Source: Planococcus sp. MER TA 32b
GTDB taxonomy: Bacteria > Bacillota > Bacilli > Bacillales_A > Planococcaceae
Direction: 5' to 3'
Assembly: GCA_023715185.1 (NCBI GenBank)
Contig: JAMCAN010000001.1
Span: 1,054,001-1,118,000 of the forward strand
DNA: 64,000 nt
The notes beneath the pieces are model-generated. The model searched no databases, was not told the DNA's origin, and saw nothing but the letters and a program-made list of their open reading frames with translations. The first letter of the stretch is position 1, and each line of letters begins with the position of its first letter. Positions 45,372 to 53,340 of the stretch are shown one piece after another. The translations under genes were made by a program, and so were the position numbers.

Positions 45372-45465
45372 GATGGATGAGCGGGGAATTTTTGATTTCC
45401 CTTTCTTTTTTCAAATACTTTACTTAGAATAGGTAGATAACCGAAGTCGAAAGGATTTCAAGCAT

Positions 45466-46815
45466 ATGAATAAATCGTTCCAAAAAATTCGTAATCTTAC
45501 GCCCGCGCAGGCGATTGCAGCTTATTATTTCGCCGCCATCACCATTTCATTCCTGCTGCTGAGGCTTCCGGGAGTTCACCAGGAAGGCGTCAGTATTTCT
45601 TTCATCGACACGCTTTTTACAGCTATAAGCGCGGTGAGCGTCACTGGCCTGACAGTGATCAATATTTCAGAGACGTACACTGTTTTTGGCATTGTGCTGC
45701 TGATGGTCATACTTCAGCTTGGCGGCATCGGCATCATGTCGATCGGGACATTCTTCTGGCTCTTGGTAGGCAAACGGATTGGCCTTCGCGAGCGTCAATT
45801 GATCATGGTCGACCATAACCAGTTAAACATGGCAGGCGTAGTCAAACTGATCCGTAATATAATTTCGATTTTATTGTTAATTGAATTGATCGGAGCAATT
45901 ATTCTTACGTTATATTTCATACAGTTTTATGATACTTTCGGCGAAGCGCTGCTGCAGGGCGTCTTTGCGGCGGTAACAGCAACGACCAACGGCGGTTTTG
46001 ATATTACCGGCGCTTCAATGGTTCCTTATTTCAATGATTATTTTGTCCAAGTGATCAATATGATCCTGATCATTCTGGGTGCGATCGGTTTCCCGGTATT
46101 GATTGAGCTGAAAGAATTTTTATCGAATAAAGATAAGAATTTCCGTTTCTCCTTATTCACCAAAATCACAGTGAGCACATTTGGGATCCTGCTTGCAATT
46201 GGCGCTTTGGGGATACTTGCGCTTGAATCGTTTAAAGCGTTCAAGGATATGTCATGGCACGAGACATTATTCGCGGCGATTTTCCATTCGGTATCTTCAC
46301 GGTCAGGCGGGCTAGTCACTTTTGATATCACCCAGTTCGATGAAGCGACAAACGTATTCATGAGTGTCCTGATGTTTATCGGAGCATCTCCGAGTTCCGC
46401 AGGGGGAGGGATCCGGACTACTACGCTGGCGATCGCGATTTTATTCCTGATTAACTTTGCCAGAGGGAAAAATACCATCCAAATCTTCAAACGGGAAATT
46501 CAATTGATCGATGTGTTCCGTTCCTATGCAGTCATTATCCTTGCCATATTTATGGTGATTGTATCAACGATGATCTTATTCATCACTGAACCGGAAGCAT
46601 CAGCGATAGAAATCATTTTTGAGATTACCAGCGCTTTCGGAACTTGCGGGATGTCCCTGGGCATTACAGATGATTTGTCTTCCTTCGGTAAGTTGACGAT
46701 CATGGTCCTGATGTTCATAGGGCGTGTCGGACTTATTTCGTTCCTGTTTACGATTGGCGGAAAAAACGATCCGACAAAATTCCATTATCCGAAAGAACGT
46801 GTCATCATCGGCTAA
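45466..46815 (+). CDS. TrkH/KtrB-type potassium uptake channel subunit
   Basis: 449-residue ion-translocating subunit of a Ktr system. The four filter motifs are present: SVTGLTVIN, TATTNGGFDITG, HSVSSRSGGLVTFD and TSAFGTCGMSLGI. The length fits KtrB/KtrD of Bacillales. The regulatory ring protein (KtrA/KtrC) is not encoded beside it, as is the case for ktrD in B. subtilis. The cytoplasmic end is short and basic. Ktr channels are c-di-AMP controlled through KtrA/C; a c-di-AMP-binding CBS protein is encoded at 55744. Confidence 0.93.
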   Translation: MNKSFQKIRNLTPAQAIAAYYFAAITISFLLLRLPGVHQEGVSISFIDTLFTAISAVSVTGLTVINISETYTVFGIVLLMVILQLGGIGIMSIGTFFWLLVGKRIGLRERQLIMVDHNQLNMAGVVKLIRNIISILLLIELIGAIILTLYFIQFYDTFGEALLQGVFAAVTATTNGGFDITGASMVPYFNDYFVQVINMILIILGAIGFPVLIELKEFLSNKDKNFRFSLFTKITVSTFGILLAIGALGILALESFKAFKDMSWHETLFAAIFHSVSSRSGGLVTFDITQFDEATNVFMSVLMFIGASPSSAGGGIRTTTLAIAILFLINFARGKNTIQIFKREIQLIDVFRSYAVIILAIFMVIVSTMILFITEPEASAIEIIFEITSAFGTCGMSLGITDDLSSFGKLTIMVLMFIGRVGLISFLFTIGGKNDPTKFHYPKERVIIG

Positions 46816-46835
46816 TATTTGTTTGAACTGCAGGG

Positions 46836-46875
46836 ATGCCATTTACATGGAAAAAGGCTATAATCTAATTTATAG
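46836..46875 (+). promoter_or_regulatory. Promoter and inverted repeat upstream of the MarR-type gene
   Basis: ATGCCA (46836-46841), a 17-base spacer and TATAAT (46859-46864). The -10 box lies within an inverted repeat CTATAA-N6-TTATAG (46858-46875), a plausible autoregulatory operator. Confidence 0.5.
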
Positions 46876-46904
46876 TGTTTAATAAGTGGAAAAGAGTGGA
46901 TAGT

Positions 46905-47348
46905 ATGAATGAAGAAATACAGAGATCTTTAAAATTATTTATTGTCATGTCAAGAGCACATAAAGCGATATCCGAGCAGGCCAATCAATTTTTTCAGGCT
47001 AATGGCGTAAATCCTACTGAGTTTGCCGTAATGGAATTGCTTTACCATAAAGGGAAACAGCCGCTTCAGAAAATAGGCGGAAAGATTCTTTTGGCTAGTG
47101 GCTCCATCACGTATGTAATTGATAAATTGGAAAAACGCGGCTACATTACACGTGTTAATTGTCCGACTGACCGCCGTGTGACCTATGCCCAAATTTCCGA
47201 AGAAGGAAAAGAGTTCATGGCGCGTATTTTCCCTGAACACGAAAAAAATCTTCATGAATTGACGGCTGCCTTATCACCCGAAGAAAAGGATACTGCCATC
47301 GAGTTAATGAAGAAACTGGGGCTTTCCATTAAGGATTTGTCTTATTGA
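46905..47348 (+). CDS. MarR-family transcriptional regulator (MhqR-like)
   Basis: 147-residue winged-helix repressor. NPTEFAVMELLYHKGKQPLQKIG and ILLASGSITYVIDKLEKRGYITRVNCPTDRRVTYAQISEEG closely follow the MhqR/YkvE pattern, whose B. subtilis member represses quinone-detoxifying dioxygenases and azoreductases. None of those targets is in this window. Cysteine content is low (one Cys, in VNCPTDRR). ATG 46905 is used; the ribosome site is weak (AAAAGAGTGG). Confidence 0.87.
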   Translation: MNEEIQRSLKLFIVMSRAHKAISEQANQFFQANGVNPTEFAVMELLYHKGKQPLQKIGGKILLASGSITYVIDKLEKRGYITRVNCPTDRRVTYAQISEEGKEFMARIFPEHEKNLHELTAALSPEEKDTAIELMKKLGLSIKDLSY

Positions 47349-47355
47349 TCCAAAT

Positions 47356-47396
47356 AAAAACGGCTGTCCTGAATTTTCAGGACAGCCGTTTTTTAA
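47356..47396. terminator. Bidirectional terminator
   Basis: A perfect 18-base stem AAAAACGGCTGTCCTGAA / TTCAGGACAGCCGTTTTT with a 2-base loop between the MarR gene and the converging lipoprotein gene. Confidence 0.95.
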
Positions 47397-47432
47397 TGTG
47401 TACAGTATCAGGAGACTTCAGACAGCCGAAAA

Positions 47433-48122
47433 TTAATTAACGGTGATGGTCTTGCCCATGTTCAGAAAGTCTTCTGTAACTCCAGCATCGGCCAGATCGA
47501 AAATAGTAAGTTTGACAATCAAACCTTCTTTTTCAAAGACAGCTCCAGTTACTTTACCGCTTTCAGTAGGGACTTCGTAAACAGCGGAATTTTTGAATTT
47601 AGCATCTTCGAAAGCCGGCAATTCTTTCATTTCGGCTGTGTCGTTGGAAGCTTTCACTGTTTGCTGGATCGAATCATCGGCAAAAGCGAAATCCGCTTCT
47701 TCCGGTTTGAAAGTTTCTACACGCATAAATAGTTCATCGTTTTCAGTTGAGTAGATGACATCTTTATTTGGTTCTTCAGCAGTAAGTTCATATCCTGAAA
47801 GCAAATGGATTTCATAGGATTGCGAATCACTGACTGTCGGTGTGCCTTCAGCGGCTGCCGGATTTTCTCCTTCGGCTTCAGTGCTTTCTTCAGCTGCTTC
47901 TTCCTCAGCAGGTTTCTCTTCCGGTGCTTCTTCTGTTGTTTCATCAGTTTTTTCTTCAGTGCTCTCCTCAGCTGCAGTTTCTTCTGAAGTTGCCGTTTCA
48001 TTTTGTTCAGTGTTGGATGTTGCAGTACCGTTTTTCTCTTCGGTTGATTCGTCCGATCCACAGGCGGCCATTAAACCGCTGAGTGCCAGTACTGATGCTG
48101 CTAAAAATAATTTTTTATTCAT
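47433..48122 (-). CDS. Lipoprotein with Glu/Thr-rich linker, unknown function
   Basis: 229 residues. The lipobox MAAC gives Cys21. Residues about 24-98 are an extremely acidic, low-complexity linker (Glu, Thr, Ala, Ser, Pro) that should hold a compact domain of about 130 residues away from the membrane. That domain (SYEIHLLSGYELTAEEPN ... MGKTITVN) has alternating beta strands and no motif I recognise. It is monocistronic, with an AAAGGGAGTG site. The acidic linker creates long open frames in other phases that are not genes. Confidence 0.85.
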   Translation of the reverse strand: MNKKLFLAASVLALSGLMAACGSDESTEEKNGTATSNTEQNETATSEETAAEESTEEKTDETTEEAPEEKPAEEEAAEESTEAEGENPAAAEGTPTVSDSQSYEIHLLSGYELTAEEPNKDVIYSTENDELFMRVETFKPEEADFAFADDSIQQTVKASNDTAEMKELPAFEDAKFKNSAVYEVPTESGKVTGAVFEKEGLIVKLTIFDLADAGVTEDFLNMGKTITVN

Positions 48123-48255
48123 ATGATTTCACTCCCTTTATAAAGTAGACGCATGAATTTGGAAATCGTTTCATTATTATTTGAAAATAAGTAAATATTA
48201 TCTTTTTTGTTTCCCGTGGCTATGTGATAAATAAATTTCTGTATGGGGAGCTGCC
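48123..48255 (-). promoter_or_regulatory. AT-rich upstream region of the lipoprotein gene
   Basis: The first 133 bases of a 401-base gene-free stretch. It is AT-rich and presumably carries the promoter of the lipoprotein gene, but no clear -35/-10 pair was found. The remaining 268 bases are repeat copies C. Confidence 0.3.
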
Positions 48256-48519
48256 CGGGCGCTTCCGCTTTTCTGTTGTCCAGACTCCAGCGCCCAGCTC
48301 TTCGGGTCATAAGCCACTCTGGCTGTGCGGCTGAAAACACGCCGCTTCGCCAGATCGTCTTATGCCTTTCAGAGCTGAACAGGCACTTCCGCTTTTCTGT
48401 TGTCCAGACTCCAGCGCCCAGCCCCTCGAGTCGCTTCAGCCTTGCCGTTAATGGCAAAGAACGCCATTATCGTCAAGGCTTCCAGCGCTTGTCGGGGCTA
48501 AACGGGCGCTTCCGCTTTT
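48256..48519 (-). repeat. Dispersed intergenic repeat, copies C (one partial and two complete units in tandem)
   Basis: Three tandem pieces: a terminal fragment at 48256-48274, unit C1 at 48275-48398 (124 bp) and unit C2 at 48399-48519 (121 bp). Each unit starts TGTCCAGACTCCAGCGCCCAG and ends GCTTCCGCTTTT (plus-strand view). C1 resembles copy A closely; C2 has a different interior (TTGCCGTTAATGGCAAAG) while keeping both ends. The array ends five bases from the stop codon of the CAAX-protease-like gene. Confidence 0.92.
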
Positions 48520-48523
48520 AATA

Positions 48524-49132
48524 TTAAAAAGGAAAAACAATAAAAATCAGTATCATTAACAATAGGTGGGCGATGATAAGCGCTGGCATACTTTTTTTCT
48601 TTTCATAAAGATAACCGAGGACTAAACCGACTGCGGTCCCCGCAAATATGCCTGGCCAGAAATCCGCCAGCCATAGAGTCAGGCCGAAAAGAATTGATGC
48701 TGCCGGAACAGCAATGGATACCGGTACATACTGCTTAAGCTGCTGCTGAACAAAGCCGCGCCAGAACAATTCCTCACCTGGCACAACGATGAACATCAAT
48801 AATAACAGATGCCAAAGGGAGGCCGGCGTGAATATGGCCAGGAAATCAGCAGTGGAAGCCGCTGAACCGACACCCAGCAGTTGCAGCAGATGGTAGCCGG
48901 CAAACAAGATCAGATAGATTGCTGCCGCTGCGGAAATTCCGTATACAAATGACTTCCAGGTACGCATTTCTTCGTGGATTTCTCCGAACAAAACAGCCGC
49001 GGACATCAAAATCAATAAAGCGAAGGTATACATATACCAAAAGATGGATGTATCAGCAAATGCCAGATTGTATAACCCATAAGCGAGGGGCAGTATATAT
49101 ATAAGTTTATGTTTCCTTAAAAAACTCAGCAT
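48524..49132 (-). CDS. CPBP (CAAX protease-like) membrane protein with degenerate motifs
   Basis: 202 residues, about six membrane helices. Motif 1 of the CPBP/ABI family, EExxxR, is present (PGEELFWRGFVQQQL). Motif 2, normally FxxxH, reads FGLTL (His replaced by Leu), and motif 3, normally HxxxN, reads HLLLM. The loss of a metal-ligand histidine suggests a non-proteolytic member, or that the alignment is shifted. These proteins act in prenyl-protein processing, bacteriocin immunity or signalling. An AGGAGG site precedes the ATG on the minus strand. Repeat copies C abut its 3' end. Confidence 0.85.
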   Translation of the reverse strand: MLSFLRKHKLIYILPLAYGLYNLAFADTSIFWYMYTFALLILMSAAVLFGEIHEEMRTWKSFVYGISAAAAIYLILFAGYHLLQLLGVGSAASTADFLAIFTPASLWHLLLLMFIVVPGEELFWRGFVQQQLKQYVPVSIAVPAASILFGLTLWLADFWPGIFAGTAVGLVLGYLYEKKKSMPALIIAHLLLMILIFIVFPF

Positions 49133-49317
49133 AAAATATCCTCCTATAATGTAAAAGACAAGTTTTGCCGTTTTATGGTAAAACTAACACTGTCCGGATA
49201 TACTCCTTGTTGTATAATAATAGGAAGAGCCATTGCCGGACTTAGGCAAACTCTTTGTCCGCTATGTATTATAACAGAATTCAAGCCTTGAAAATATTGA
49301 AAAAGGAGAATTAAAAA

Positions 49318-49506
49318 ATGACAGATTACAATGAATTATTAGACCGGCTGAAAGCGGGTGAAATGGAATCGTTAACTGTTGAGAAAGAAAATTTTCTCGA
49401 TTTCCGCACTGTTTTGATTGCCCGGGAAGATTTCAAGCATTTTCGCGGTGAAGCCTTTCATCATGGCAAGACGATATACAGATATATGCAGGAACCGGGT
49501 AAATAA
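49318..49506 (+). CDS. Small conserved-looking protein, 62 residues
   Basis: 62 residues beginning MTDYNELLDRLKAGEMESLTV, with a compact alpha/beta composition, no signal and no membrane segment. A strong AAGGAG site is eight bases from the ATG, and TATAAT is at 49213-49218 upstream. It precedes the MoxR gene by 30 bases, so it is probably the first cistron of that operon. The Arg/Lys/His-rich second half (REDFKHFRGEAFHHGKTIYRYM) might bind nucleic acid or anions. I do not recognise a named family. Confidence 0.75.
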   Translation: MTDYNELLDRLKAGEMESLTVEKENFLDFRTVLIAREDFKHFRGEAFHHGKTIYRYMQEPGK

Positions 49507-49536
49507 GAATATACATAATATAAAGGGGTGCGTTAC

Positions 49537-50472
49537 ATGGGGAATTTAAAAGAAGTGAAACAGCATTTGAATCATTTGGTTGTGGGACGTGAAAAAGAAA
49601 TCGACTTCATGCTGATCGCTTTGATTCAGCAAGGGCACGTATTACTCGAAAGCGTGCCAGGCTCAGGAAAAACATGGATGGCGAAAGCTTTTGCAGGATC
49701 TTTCAGCGGCATGTTCCGCCGGCTTCAGTTTACACCGGATGTATTGCCGTCAGATGTGACTGGTATCCGTTTCTTCAATCCGAAAAATCAGGAATTCGAG
49801 CTTCGTCCCGGCGCTGTGATGGCCAATATTTTGCTGGCTGACGAAATTAACCGGGCCACGCCTCGGACCCAGTCAAGTTTGCTTGAATCCATGGAAGAAA
49901 AACAGGCGACAATCGATGGGGAAACATTGCAGCTGCCGCAGCCGTTCATGGTCATTGCCACACAGAACCCGGTTGAATCCCAGCAAGGGACCTTCCCATT
50001 GCCTGCTGCGCAATTGGACCGTTTTCTGTTCAGGCTGGAAATCGGTTATCCCGATTATGATGAGGAAATGTCGATCATCCGAAATTTCCGGGACAATGTG
50101 TCCCATAAAAAAGAGATTATGAATATTGCATCAGTCGATGATGTGGCGGCTTGGTCAAAAGGGGCCAGTGAAGTCAGCGTCCATGAAGATATCGAAAAAT
50201 ATATCCTGAATCTGGTGCGCGCCACCCGCGAACATCCATCCATCGAGCTTGGCCTCAGTTCACGGGCAGCTCTCGCCCTGGTTCACGCTGCCCAAGGAAA
50301 GGCTTATTTGGATGGCCGTGATTTTGTAACTCCGGATGACGTCAAGTACATACTAGAACCAGTTGCCGTCCATCGTCTGCTGTTGACGGTCGAAGGAATG
50401 CTCGTCCAGGATCCCGGGACATTGCTCAAAGAGATTTCCTCTTCCGTGGCATCACCAGTTGAGGCTTATTAA
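49537..50472 (+). CDS. MoxR-family AAA+ ATPase (YeaC-like)
   Basis: 311-residue AAA+ ATPase of the MoxR group. Walker A is ESVPGSGKTWMAK, Walker B ANILLADEINRATPRTQSSLLESMEE, sensor 1 VIATQNPVE, and the arginine-finger/sensor 2 region ELGLSSRAALALV. MoxR ATPases act as chaperones that insert cofactors or mature complexes, usually together with DUF58 proteins carrying a VWA-like domain. That partner follows immediately. ATG 49537 follows AAAGGGGTG. Confidence 0.93.
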   Translation: MGNLKEVKQHLNHLVVGREKEIDFMLIALIQQGHVLLESVPGSGKTWMAKAFAGSFSGMFRRLQFTPDVLPSDVTGIRFFNPKNQEFELRPGAVMANILLADEINRATPRTQSSLLESMEEKQATIDGETLQLPQPFMVIATQNPVESQQGTFPLPAAQLDRFLFRLEIGYPDYDEEMSIIRNFRDNVSHKKEIMNIASVDDVAAWSKGASEVSVHEDIEKYILNLVRATREHPSIELGLSSRAALALVHAAQGKAYLDGRDFVTPDDVKYILEPVAVHRLLLTVEGMLVQDPGTLLKEISSSVASPVEAY

Positions 50473-50473
50473 A

Positions 50474-51628
50474 ATGGACTGGATCCGCCATGATTACGGA
50501 ATAAAATACATTAAAGTGGCTCTCGGCTTCACTGTCGTTCTATTCATTATGTCTATGGTATTCCTTCAATTTACAGCTGCCGCGATTTCGGCGTTCATCG
50601 GCATCATTGTAGCGCTGCAATTGGCTTATTTTTCAAGACTTGGAGATAAACTTATTTTTAAAAATAAGAAAATAAGAAAAAGAGTTTTAAATGGCGGAGA
50701 TTCGCATTGGGAACTGGTCTTTGAAAATAAAGGGCTGCCTGTTTGGGGAGCTAACCTGAAAGTCTGGTTTATTGACGCGGTTATCCCCGTGGGCCAGGAG
50801 GCTGGAAGTTATACGGAGCTTGTGGAACTCGATATCCCTTTTACGGTGGGATATAAAGAAACGGCTGTTTTAAAAGTGCCGGTTACTGGAAATCGCCGCG
50901 GCTTGTCCCGCATCAAGAAGATGGAGCTATCGATTCCTCATCCGTTCGGCCAGGGCAGCCTGATGCTCGAATACGGTGGAATGATTCTGCAGGAACATCT
51001 TGTTTATCCGAAGCTGCGCAAATATCAATTCCGCTATGCGCCTTCCAAGCAGAAACCCGGGCAATTCAATTTGCGCCATTCACTGTTTGAAGATCCCTTC
51101 CAGCCGATTGGTACAAGGGATTATGTCCCGACAGATCAATTCAATCAGATTCACTGGAAAGCAAGTGCCAGAATGCACACCTACCAGACGAAGGTCTACA
51201 ATCATGTGGCGAATGAAGCGATGCTTTTTGTTCTGAATGTCGCTGACCGATATGCGACGATTTCGAATCTCGAAGAAAGAATCGAAGAATTGGCATCGTA
51301 TATTGAAAACTGCTTCAGCGAAGGCGTGCCTTATGCCATAGCAATCAATGTCCGGTCCGCCGGCAAGGTTCCTTATCTCTTTTTGGCTTCCGGTGAAGGA
51401 AGCAGGCAAAGACAGCAAGCGCTCGAACTGTTGTCGGTGATTTCGAAAAACAATTCAACAATGCCTTTCGCTTCGATGATTGCCCATTTGGATCTTCATA
51501 CGGAATTGCCTTATACGACTTATCTTATGACAGACAACCTTGACAGCGTCAAAAAATATATGCCGAAGTGGAGCAGAAAAACAGAATTAAAAGTTCTGCG
51601 CACAAGCGAAGGGCGGGTGATTGCATGA
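50474..51628 (+). CDS. DUF58 domain membrane protein (YeaD-like)
   Basis: 384 residues. Two helices near the N terminus (about 14-30 and 32-50) anchor a cytoplasmic or extracytoplasmic region ending in the DUF58/VWA-like domain. The family hallmark is YVPTDQFNQIHWKASARM (R-D-Y-x-P-x-D-x-x-x-x-I-x-W-x-x-x-A). Function unknown, with MoxR partnership known across bacteria. One base separates it from the MoxR stop, and it overlaps the next gene by four bases. TTGAGG at 50459-50464 serves as ribosome site. Confidence 0.9.
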   Translation: MDWIRHDYGIKYIKVALGFTVVLFIMSMVFLQFTAAAISAFIGIIVALQLAYFSRLGDKLIFKNKKIRKRVLNGGDSHWELVFENKGLPVWGANLKVWFIDAVIPVGQEAGSYTELVELDIPFTVGYKETAVLKVPVTGNRRGLSRIKKMELSIPHPFGQGSLMLEYGGMILQEHLVYPKLRKYQFRYAPSKQKPGQFNLRHSLFEDPFQPIGTRDYVPTDQFNQIHWKASARMHTYQTKVYNHVANEAMLFVLNVADRYATISNLEERIEELASYIENCFSEGVPYAIAINVRSAGKVPYLFLASGEGSRQRQQALELLSVISKNNSTMPFASMIAHLDLHTELPYTTYLMTDNLDSVKKYMPKWSRKTELKVLRTSEGRVIA

Positions 51629-52839
51629 CCGCCAGATTTTCTTCGGCCACTGCGTATATACAGGATGCATTCCTCATCTCTTTCGTATTTCTGTTTATCG
51701 ACGCGGGAGCCAGATTCCCTCTGGTTTTAATCTGGCTGGGGCTGGTGCTGGCAACGGCATTGACAGCTGCAGCCATCAGCTGGCGAAAGCCTTATAATCC
51801 GGTACCTGTTCTGATGGCAGCCGGCCTGGTGATGTCATTATCTTTGTTGGCCGGGGTGACGGCCGGCACGTTCATTGTTCTAACAATCATTTCTTTATAT
51901 CGCCTGCATGCCAGATTTTCTGAGATAGAAGATAAAAGCAGCGGAGAAAGTTCATTTCTGATACTGTATCTGGTGATCTTCACGATCGCACTGATTTTAA
52001 GTATCTTTAACCCGCTGGGCAGTTCACAGCTTCTATTGTTTCCGGTAGCGGCCGCTGCCATTATTTTCTACACTGTATCACGCTTTTTTTACCGCTATTT
52101 TGCCGCGAAGCGGGAAGGTGCGAAATTCTGGCAGGCGCTTGCCGGTTCAGCCGGTGTTATCGCTTTTTCCGGGACAGCAGCATTCATTGTTTATTTGCTG
52201 GCTGATGAAGCACGGCAACTGGCCGGTACCATATTCGGCGGCATACTGGCAGTGGTCTTATGGCCATTTGCAGGCGTGCTGAATTGGCTGGTGAATATTG
52301 TGAAAGGACTTTCCAATGAAGAAGAGATGCAGGAAAATTTGAGCAATATGGAGCAACAAGCTGAACAGACGGAGGATATTCCTTATTCACCTGGAGCATT
52401 GGAATTTGATTATACAATTGTTGCTGGAATAGGCATTGTGCTAGCGGTGATTATCGGAATTCTGCTGATTCGGAAGATAAAGCCGGATATCGCCGATCAA
52501 AAAGAAGAATCGGTTGCTGAAGTGACACGTTTTTCTGAAGTTGCCGATAAAACCCGGGATCCGGAACCGGCCAGAGGATACGAGCTGGTCGATATCCATG
52601 AAATCCGAAAAGCCTTCAGGAAATTTGAAACAAAGGCAATCGAAGCTGAAAAAGGCCGATTGGAGCACGAAACCGTCAGGGAATGGGCTAAGCGTGAAGA
52701 ATTGCCGTTTACTGAATTCTTTTTTAGAACCTATGATAAAGTGCGGTACAGCGACGGATTAATAGCAGTCAGTGAAGCATCTCCTTTCGTGGAAGAGCTG
52801 GAAAAAATAAATAAAAATTTTTTTACGGAAAATGTTTAA
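51625..52839 (+). CDS. Membrane protein with C-terminal DUF4129 domain, lacking transglutaminase
   Basis: 404 residues. About six N-terminal helices to residue 175, then two more helices near 195-225 and 270-290 around a short loop. A cytoplasmic C-terminal domain of about 90 residues includes VREWAKREELPFTEFFFRTYDKVRYSD, the DUF4129 signature. In B. subtilis the third gene of the yeaC-yeaD-yebA set encodes a larger protein with a transglutaminase-like domain between helices; here that catalytic domain is missing. It overlaps the DUF58 gene by four bases (ATGA). Start ATG 51625 follows AAGGGCGGGTG. Confidence 0.85.
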   Translation: MTARFSSATAYIQDAFLISFVFLFIDAGARFPLVLIWLGLVLATALTAAAISWRKPYNPVPVLMAAGLVMSLSLLAGVTAGTFIVLTIISLYRLHARFSEIEDKSSGESSFLILYLVIFTIALILSIFNPLGSSQLLLFPVAAAAIIFYTVSRFFYRYFAAKREGAKFWQALAGSAGVIAFSGTAAFIVYLLADEARQLAGTIFGGILAVVLWPFAGVLNWLVNIVKGLSNEEEMQENLSNMEQQAEQTEDIPYSPGALEFDYTIVAGIGIVLAVIIGILLIRKIKPDIADQKEESVAEVTRFSEVADKTRDPEPARGYELVDIHEIRKAFRKFETKAIEAEKGRLEHETVREWAKREELPFTEFFFRTYDKVRYSDGLIAVSEASPFVEELEKINKNFFTENV

Positions 52840-52900
52840 AGCCATATTTATCTGGGCATACTAATAAAGAACACAGCAACATTCTCATTTCCCCCTTTTG

Positions 52901-52935
52901 TGGTCGGTCCTTAACTGGATCGGCTTCTTTTTTTT
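52901..52935 (+). terminator. Terminator of the MoxR operon
   Basis: GTCGGTCC / GGATCGGC stem (with G-T pairs) around TTAACT, followed by TTCTTTTTTT. Confidence 0.8.
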
Positions 52936-52974
52936 GCTTTTTTTAAATATGGGAGGACAGGACAGTTTTAGGAG

Positions 52975-53273
52975 AACGGTCGCGGTCGCTTTTCTTTGTC
53001 CCGACTCCCGCGGCCCAGCTCTTCGGGATATAAGTCAAATCAGCTGCGTGGCAAAGTGCGCCACTACGCTGATTCGCCTAAGCCCTTTATTGCTCCTGCA
53101 TCGCTTCGCCATCTCTTGCCTGTCAGAGCTAAACGGGCGCGGTCGCTTTTCTACTGTCCAGACTCCAACGGCCAACTCCTCGGTCTTAAGCTGCCCTTCC
53201 TGTGCGGCAAAGAGCGCCGCTTCGGAAGTTCATCTTAATCCTGCCGGAGCTGAACGGCCGTTTCCGCTTTTCT
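52975..53273 (-). repeat. Dispersed intergenic repeat, copies D (one partial and two complete units in tandem)
   Basis: A terminal fragment at 52975-52995, unit D1 at 52996-53152 (157 bp, longest copy, with an interior insertion around TTATTGCTCCTGCATCGC) and unit D2 at 53153-53273 (121 bp). All keep the ends TGTCC.GACTCC and GCTTTTCT. This array fills most of the 501-base space between the MoxR operon terminator and ykwC. It lies upstream of the ykwC -10 box (TATAAT, 53280-53285), so the unit end may contribute the -35 region. Confidence 0.9.
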
Positions 53274-53340
53274 ACACTATATAATGAATATACAGAAGAT
53301 TTTTGCTAAACTGAAGATAGCATGAAAAAGGAGGATACAT

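Noticed and set aside
47805..48126. Several plus-strand ORFs opposite the lipoprotein gene
   Set aside because: Created by the repetitive acidic linker of the minus-strand lipoprotein. Composition is Cys/Phe/Ser low-complexity, with no start signals.
48256..53273. CRISPR array or insertion sequence
   Set aside because: Units are about 120 bp without short direct repeats and unique spacers, and there is no cas gene. No transposase or clear target-site duplication was found.
52898..53284. ORF of 128 residues across repeat array D
   Set aside because: Made by the repeat itself. It is cysteine- and leucine-rich with no homology I can name and no ribosome site.
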